DNA of 64,000 nt from Bradyrhizobium archetypum (GTDB lineage Bacteria > Pseudomonadota > Alphaproteobacteria > Rhizobiales > Xanthobacteraceae): NCBI RefSeq assembly GCF_013114835.1, contig NZ_JAAVLW010000007.1, forward strand, positions 248,001 through 312,000, given 5' to 3'. Each line of letters begins with the position of its first letter. Position 1 is the first letter of the stretch. The notes under the pieces are model-generated. The model was not told the DNA's origin, made no database searches, and saw only the letters and a list, made by a program, of their open reading frames with translations. The position numbers and the translations under genes are program-made. Of this stretch, positions 61,330 to 64,000 are shown piece after piece.

Positions 61330-61881
61330 TCAGTAGCTGCTGCGGGGCGAGGGCGCTACCTGAGTACGGACCGAGCTGTTGATGACTACGGTTCCCAGGA
61401 TCATGTCGTGCAGCAGCCGGCGGCGGCCGTTGAACAGGCCGACCAGCAACACCAGCGGCGTCAGGAACGAGATCGAGACCCAGTACAGCACGGCATGGCA
61501 GGCGCCGAGCACGAAATAGCCCGGCGCGCCGTACCAGGTGCGCAGCTCCAGATCCATGACGCGCATGCCCATGGTGGCCGAATGGGGGCCGCCGATCGAG
61601 GCGCCGTAATAGACGATCGCCCATACGATGGTGGCCGGCCAGGCCAACCAGAACAGCATCCAACCAAGCCCGAGCGTGATCAGCCCGAACAGGCCGATGA
61701 AGATGTAGCCGAGGATGACCGGCACCGAGAGCACGACGAGGTCGATCAGGAACGCAAATATCCGCCGCGTCAGTACGCCGCGAAACAGTTCCGGCTGCAG
61801 GTCGGGGTCGAACGCATGCGGCGGCACCCCGCCGTCGTTCCGCCAGGTATTCGAGCCATTGCCAGAGCCGCTATAAGACAT
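61330..61881 (-). CDS. RDD family membrane protein
   Basis: A 183-residue protein with an N-terminal soluble region of about 45 residues followed by the RDD core. The first helix begins RRIFAFLIDLVVLSVP with the Arg-Asp pair. A middle segment carries SATMGMRVMDLELRTW, and a third helix leads to NGRRRLLHDMILGTVV with the final Asp. Function of the family is mostly unknown; some members are transport-related. The ATG at 61881 begins MSYSGSGNG. Confidence 0.88.
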   Translation of the reverse strand: MSYSGSGNGSNTWRNDGGVPPHAFDPDLQPELFRGVLTRRIFAFLIDLVVLSVPVILGYIFIGLFGLITLGLGWMLFWLAWPATIVWAIVYYGASIGGPHSATMGMRVMDLELRTWYGAPGYFVLGACHAVLYWVSISFLTPLVLLVGLFNGRRRLLHDMILGTVVINSSVRTQVAPSPRSSY

Positions 61882-61973
61882 GATCCGTCCTCCAGGCCGA
61901 AGTTTCCGAGGCTCACATGGGAACCGGCCCTGCGGTCGCCAAGGCCCTGCGACCATTAACAGCGCGCAATGTT

Positions 61974-62036
61974 CGGCGAATGGCAAATAGTGAGTGGCGA
62001 AGAGCAAAACCCCTCGCTATTCGCTACTCGCCGTTT
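61974..62036. repeat. Dispersed repeat with GGCGAATGG/CTATTCGCTACTCG arms
   Basis: GGCGAATGGCAAATAGTGAG answers CGCTATTCGCTACTCGCCG in an imperfect palindrome. Its right end runs into the last codons of hemB (stop at 62024). It belongs to the same family as those at 23290 and 27731. Confidence 0.65.
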
Positions 62037-63085
62037 CTCAACCGCTCCGCCGCCTTCGGCGCGAAATACGTCAAAATCCCATCCGCGCCGGCGCGCTTGA
62101 AGCCGAGAAGGCTCTCCATCATCGCGCGGTCACCGTCGAGCCAGCCATTGCCCGCCGCGGCGGCGATCATCGCGTATTCGCCGGACACCTGGTAGACGAA
62201 GGTCGGCATCGAGAACGTCTCCTTCACGCGCCGCACCACGTCGAGATACGGCATGCCGGGCTTCACCATCACCATGTCGGCGCCTTCCGCGATGTCGAGT
62301 TCGACCTCGCGCAGCGCCTCGTCGGAATTGGCGCTGTCCATCTGGTAGGTGCGCTTGTCGCCGGTCAGCGTCTTGGCGGAGCCGATGGCGTCGCGGAACG
62401 GGCCGTAGAAAGCGGAGGCGTATTTTGCCGCATAGGCCATGATCTGCACGTCGAGGTAGCCTGCCTCGTCCAGCGCCTCGCGGATCGCGCCGACGCGGCC
62501 ATCCATCATGTCGGACGGCGCGATCACGTCGCAGCCGGCCTCGGCCTGCACCAGCGCCTGCTGCACCAGCACCGCGACCGTCTCGTCATTGAGAATCTTG
62601 CCGTCCTCGATCAGCCCGTCATGGCCATGGCTGGTGAAGGGATCCAGCGCGACGTCGCAGAGCACGCCGATCTCGGGGAATTCCTTCTTGATCGCGCGTA
62701 CCGACTGGCACACCAGATTGTTCGGGTTAAGCGCTTCGGAGCCGGTCTCGTCGCGGAGCGACGGCTCGGTATAGGGGAACAGCGCGATGCAGGGGATGTT
62801 CAGCTTTGCCGCGCGTTCGGCGTCGCGCACCGCCTGATCGACGGTGAGACGATCGACGCCGGGCATCGAGGCGACAGGCGTGCGCGCGTTGTGGCCATCG
62901 ACCACGAACAGCGGCCAGATCAGGTCGTCGGTGGTCAGCATGTTTTCCCGCACCAGCCGCCGCGCCCATTCCGCCTTGCGGTTGCGGCGGGGGCGGATCG
63001 CCAGGTCCAGCGGGTTGGCGGCGAGGGTGGTCTGGCGCCGCGGCGCATCGCGCATTTCGATCGGGCGCCCGAATTTGATCGCCAT
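62024..63085 (-). CDS. hemB: Delta-aminolevulinic acid dehydratase, magnesium-type
   Basis: A 353-residue TIM-barrel enzyme that makes porphobilinogen from two 5-aminolevulinates. The active-site lysines are in AYAAKYASAFYGPFRD and VMVKPGMPYLDVV. The zinc-site cysteines of E. coli (DVCLCEYTSHGHCG pattern) are replaced: DVALDPFTSHGHDG at residues 144-157 has A146, D148 and D156, the Mg-dependent form first described in Bradyrhizobium. The ATG at 63085 (MAIKFGRPI) is preferred over an ORF start 58 codons upstream. Confidence 0.95.
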   Translation of the reverse strand: MAIKFGRPIEMRDAPRRQTTLAANPLDLAIRPRRNRKAEWARRLVRENMLTTDDLIWPLFVVDGHNARTPVASMPGVDRLTVDQAVRDAERAAKLNIPCIALFPYTEPSLRDETGSEALNPNNLVCQSVRAIKKEFPEIGVLCDVALDPFTSHGHDGLIEDGKILNDETVAVLVQQALVQAEAGCDVIAPSDMMDGRVGAIREALDEAGYLDVQIMAYAAKYASAFYGPFRDAIGSAKTLTGDKRTYQMDSANSDEALREVELDIAEGADMVMVKPGMPYLDVVRRVKETFSMPTFVYQVSGEYAMIAAAAGNGWLDGDRAMMESLLGFKRAGADGILTYFAPKAAERLRNGE

Positions 63086-63310
63086 GTGATGGGTACTCCT
63101 GAAGGCGGCGAGAAGGCTTTGACTTGTTCCAATTCTAGCACCTTGCCCTTCGCCCGTCACCGAGCCTTGATCCATCTCATCGCCAATTGATTTTGGCCAA
63201 TTGATTTTGCCGTCCCGGCGGGCCAAGACATGAGGCCATGAGGAGATTCCAGCACGCATTGAGCCGCCACTACGAAGTCGACAGCCGGGGTGGTTGCCAG
63301 GATGGTTGCC

Positions 63311-63790
63311 ATGTCTGACGTGTCGGCGCGCGATGCTGCGCGGGACAAGGCCAGGGACAGGGACGGCGCGATGTCGATGGCGGGGATGTCGTCGGAGCGG
63401 ATCGAGTCCGACGAGAATGTGTGGACGCGCCGCCTGGTGACGTTCCTGCGCGTCATGGCGGTCATATCAATCATGAAGGGCCTGTACCATTGGGCGCAGG
63501 TCACCGGCTTCATCGGCAGCGAGGAAGAAGCGTTCGAGAACCAGTCGATGGCCTGGCAGACCGCGACGGTCTATTTCGCCGTCATCGAGCTCGTCGCCGC
63601 CGTAGGGCTGTGGCTCGCCACCCCCTGGGGCGCGGTGGTGTGGCTCACCACCGTGGTCTCGATGGCGGTGATCGAACTGATGTTCCCGGGGATCTATGGC
63701 GGCAGCCTGACGGTGGTGGCGCTGGAAGCCGTGATGCTCGGCGCCTATCTCGCGCTCGCCTGGATGGCCGCGCGCGAACGCCCGCCGTAG
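63311..63790 (+). CDS. DUF6163-type membrane protein
   Basis: A 159-residue protein. The first 40 residues are charged and soluble; four hydrophobic segments follow (FLRVMAVISIMKGLYHW, ATVYFAVIELVAAVGLWLAT, VVWLTTVVSMAVIELMF and VVALEAVMLGAYLALAW). Families of this shape sit next to hemB in Bradyrhizobium. Function unknown. Starts at 63302 or 63311 are equally possible; divergent from hemB. Confidence 0.75.
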   Translation: MSDVSARDAARDKARDRDGAMSMAGMSSERIESDENVWTRRLVTFLRVMAVISIMKGLYHWAQVTGFIGSEEEAFENQSMAWQTATVYFAVIELVAAVGLWLATPWGAVVWLTTVVSMAVIELMFPGIYGGSLTVVALEAVMLGAYLALAWMAARERPP

Positions 63791-63811
63791 GACGCTGCGG
63801 TCCGTCCGGTG

Positions 63812-63925
63812 GCCTCATGGTTCGAAACGCGCGGCTCTGCCGCGCTCCTCGCCATGAGGATAAAACTAGACCTCATCCTGAGGAGCGGCCAATTGGCCGC
63901 GTCTCGAAGTATGAAGCCACCGCCG
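63812..63925. repeat. Paired dispersed palindromes at the window end
   Basis: Two tandem hairpins: CTCATGGTTCGAAACGCGCG with GCGCTCCTCGCCATGAG, then CCTCATCCTGAGGAGCGGCC with AATTGGCCGCGTCTCG. They resemble the element at 28397. The remaining 75 bases of the window show nothing recognisable. Confidence 0.6.
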
Positions 63926-64000
63926 CCACACCGCGTCAGTTTTCCGCCATACTTCGTTCGCGTGCAGAAATCGCGACGGCGCCCTGTAAAATTTTCAGAG

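Noticed and set aside
1..64000. CRISPR arrays, prophage or intact insertion sequences
   Set aside because: No regularly spaced identical repeats, no transposase, integrase or phage structural genes were found; the palindromic repeats are short and dispersed.

Overview
This 64 kb window is a chromosomal segment from a high-GC alphaproteobacterium, almost certainly Bradyrhizobium or a very close relative. The evidence is the Bradyrhizobium-type general porin, the magnesium-type HemB, the conserved rpoZ-rsh-pdxJ-acpS-lepB-rnc-era-recO-parC block, and several families of short palindromic intergenic repeats typical of these genomes. There is no rRNA, CRISPR array, prophage or intact insertion sequence. 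One tRNA gene, tRNA-Ser(GCT), is present.

Layout. 1-9.9 kb: the 3' part of an amidase; plsY and a pyrB-pyrC pair on the minus strand, whose 'PyrC' has lost metal ligands; a VanX-like dipeptidase, an AidB-like acyl-CoA dehydrogenase, a CPBP protease, an AEC transporter, ruvX and a secreted cyclase-family protein. 10-13.5 kb: a LysR regulator divergent from two tandem nitronate monooxygenases. 13.9-17.7 kb: a gatC-orf-gatA-orf-gatB operon (tRNA-dependent amidotransferase) with two small conserved genes of unknown function embedded by 4-base overlaps. 17.7-21.6 kb: a gene-poor stretch holding a 30-residue lysine-rich protein, a Sel1-like protein, a broken DUF1186/SEC-C gene and tRNA-Ser. 21.6-30 kb: a porin, a soluble lytic transglycosylase, dapA, mscL, smpB, a peroxiredoxin, a family-5-like uracil-DNA glycosylase and a NYN protein.

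30.3-41.2 kb is the core block: rpoZ, the bifunctional (p)ppGpp enzyme rsh, pdxJ-acpS, lepB-rnc-era, a small membrane protein, recO and parC. These join transcription, stringent response, cofactor and lipid supply, protein export, RNA processing, repair and chromosome segregation. parC is flanked by two copies of one repeat family in opposite orientation.

41.4-60.3 kb is rich in metal and efflux functions: a zinc-type CDF exporter; a chromate module (rhodanese-ChrB fusion plus ChrA); an arsenic operon (arsR, an ArsI/CadI-like metalloenzyme, aqpS, arsC) with a divergent MFS exporter; manganese uptake (mntH) behind tandem repeats and a Mur-like palindrome; and an MFS gene overlapping an ArsB-like permease. 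A secreted metallo-beta-lactamase-fold hydrolase, a DMT exporter with a shifted C-terminus and a class III nucleotide cyclase lie among them. 60.3-64 kb: bpt, an RDD protein, hemB and a DUF6163-type membrane protein.

No wholly new system is evident. The observations most worth following are the pseudo-dihydroorotase beside pyrB, the nested palindromes over the arsR start codon, the mntH upstream repeats, the lysine-rich microprotein, and the genes embedded in gatCAB.
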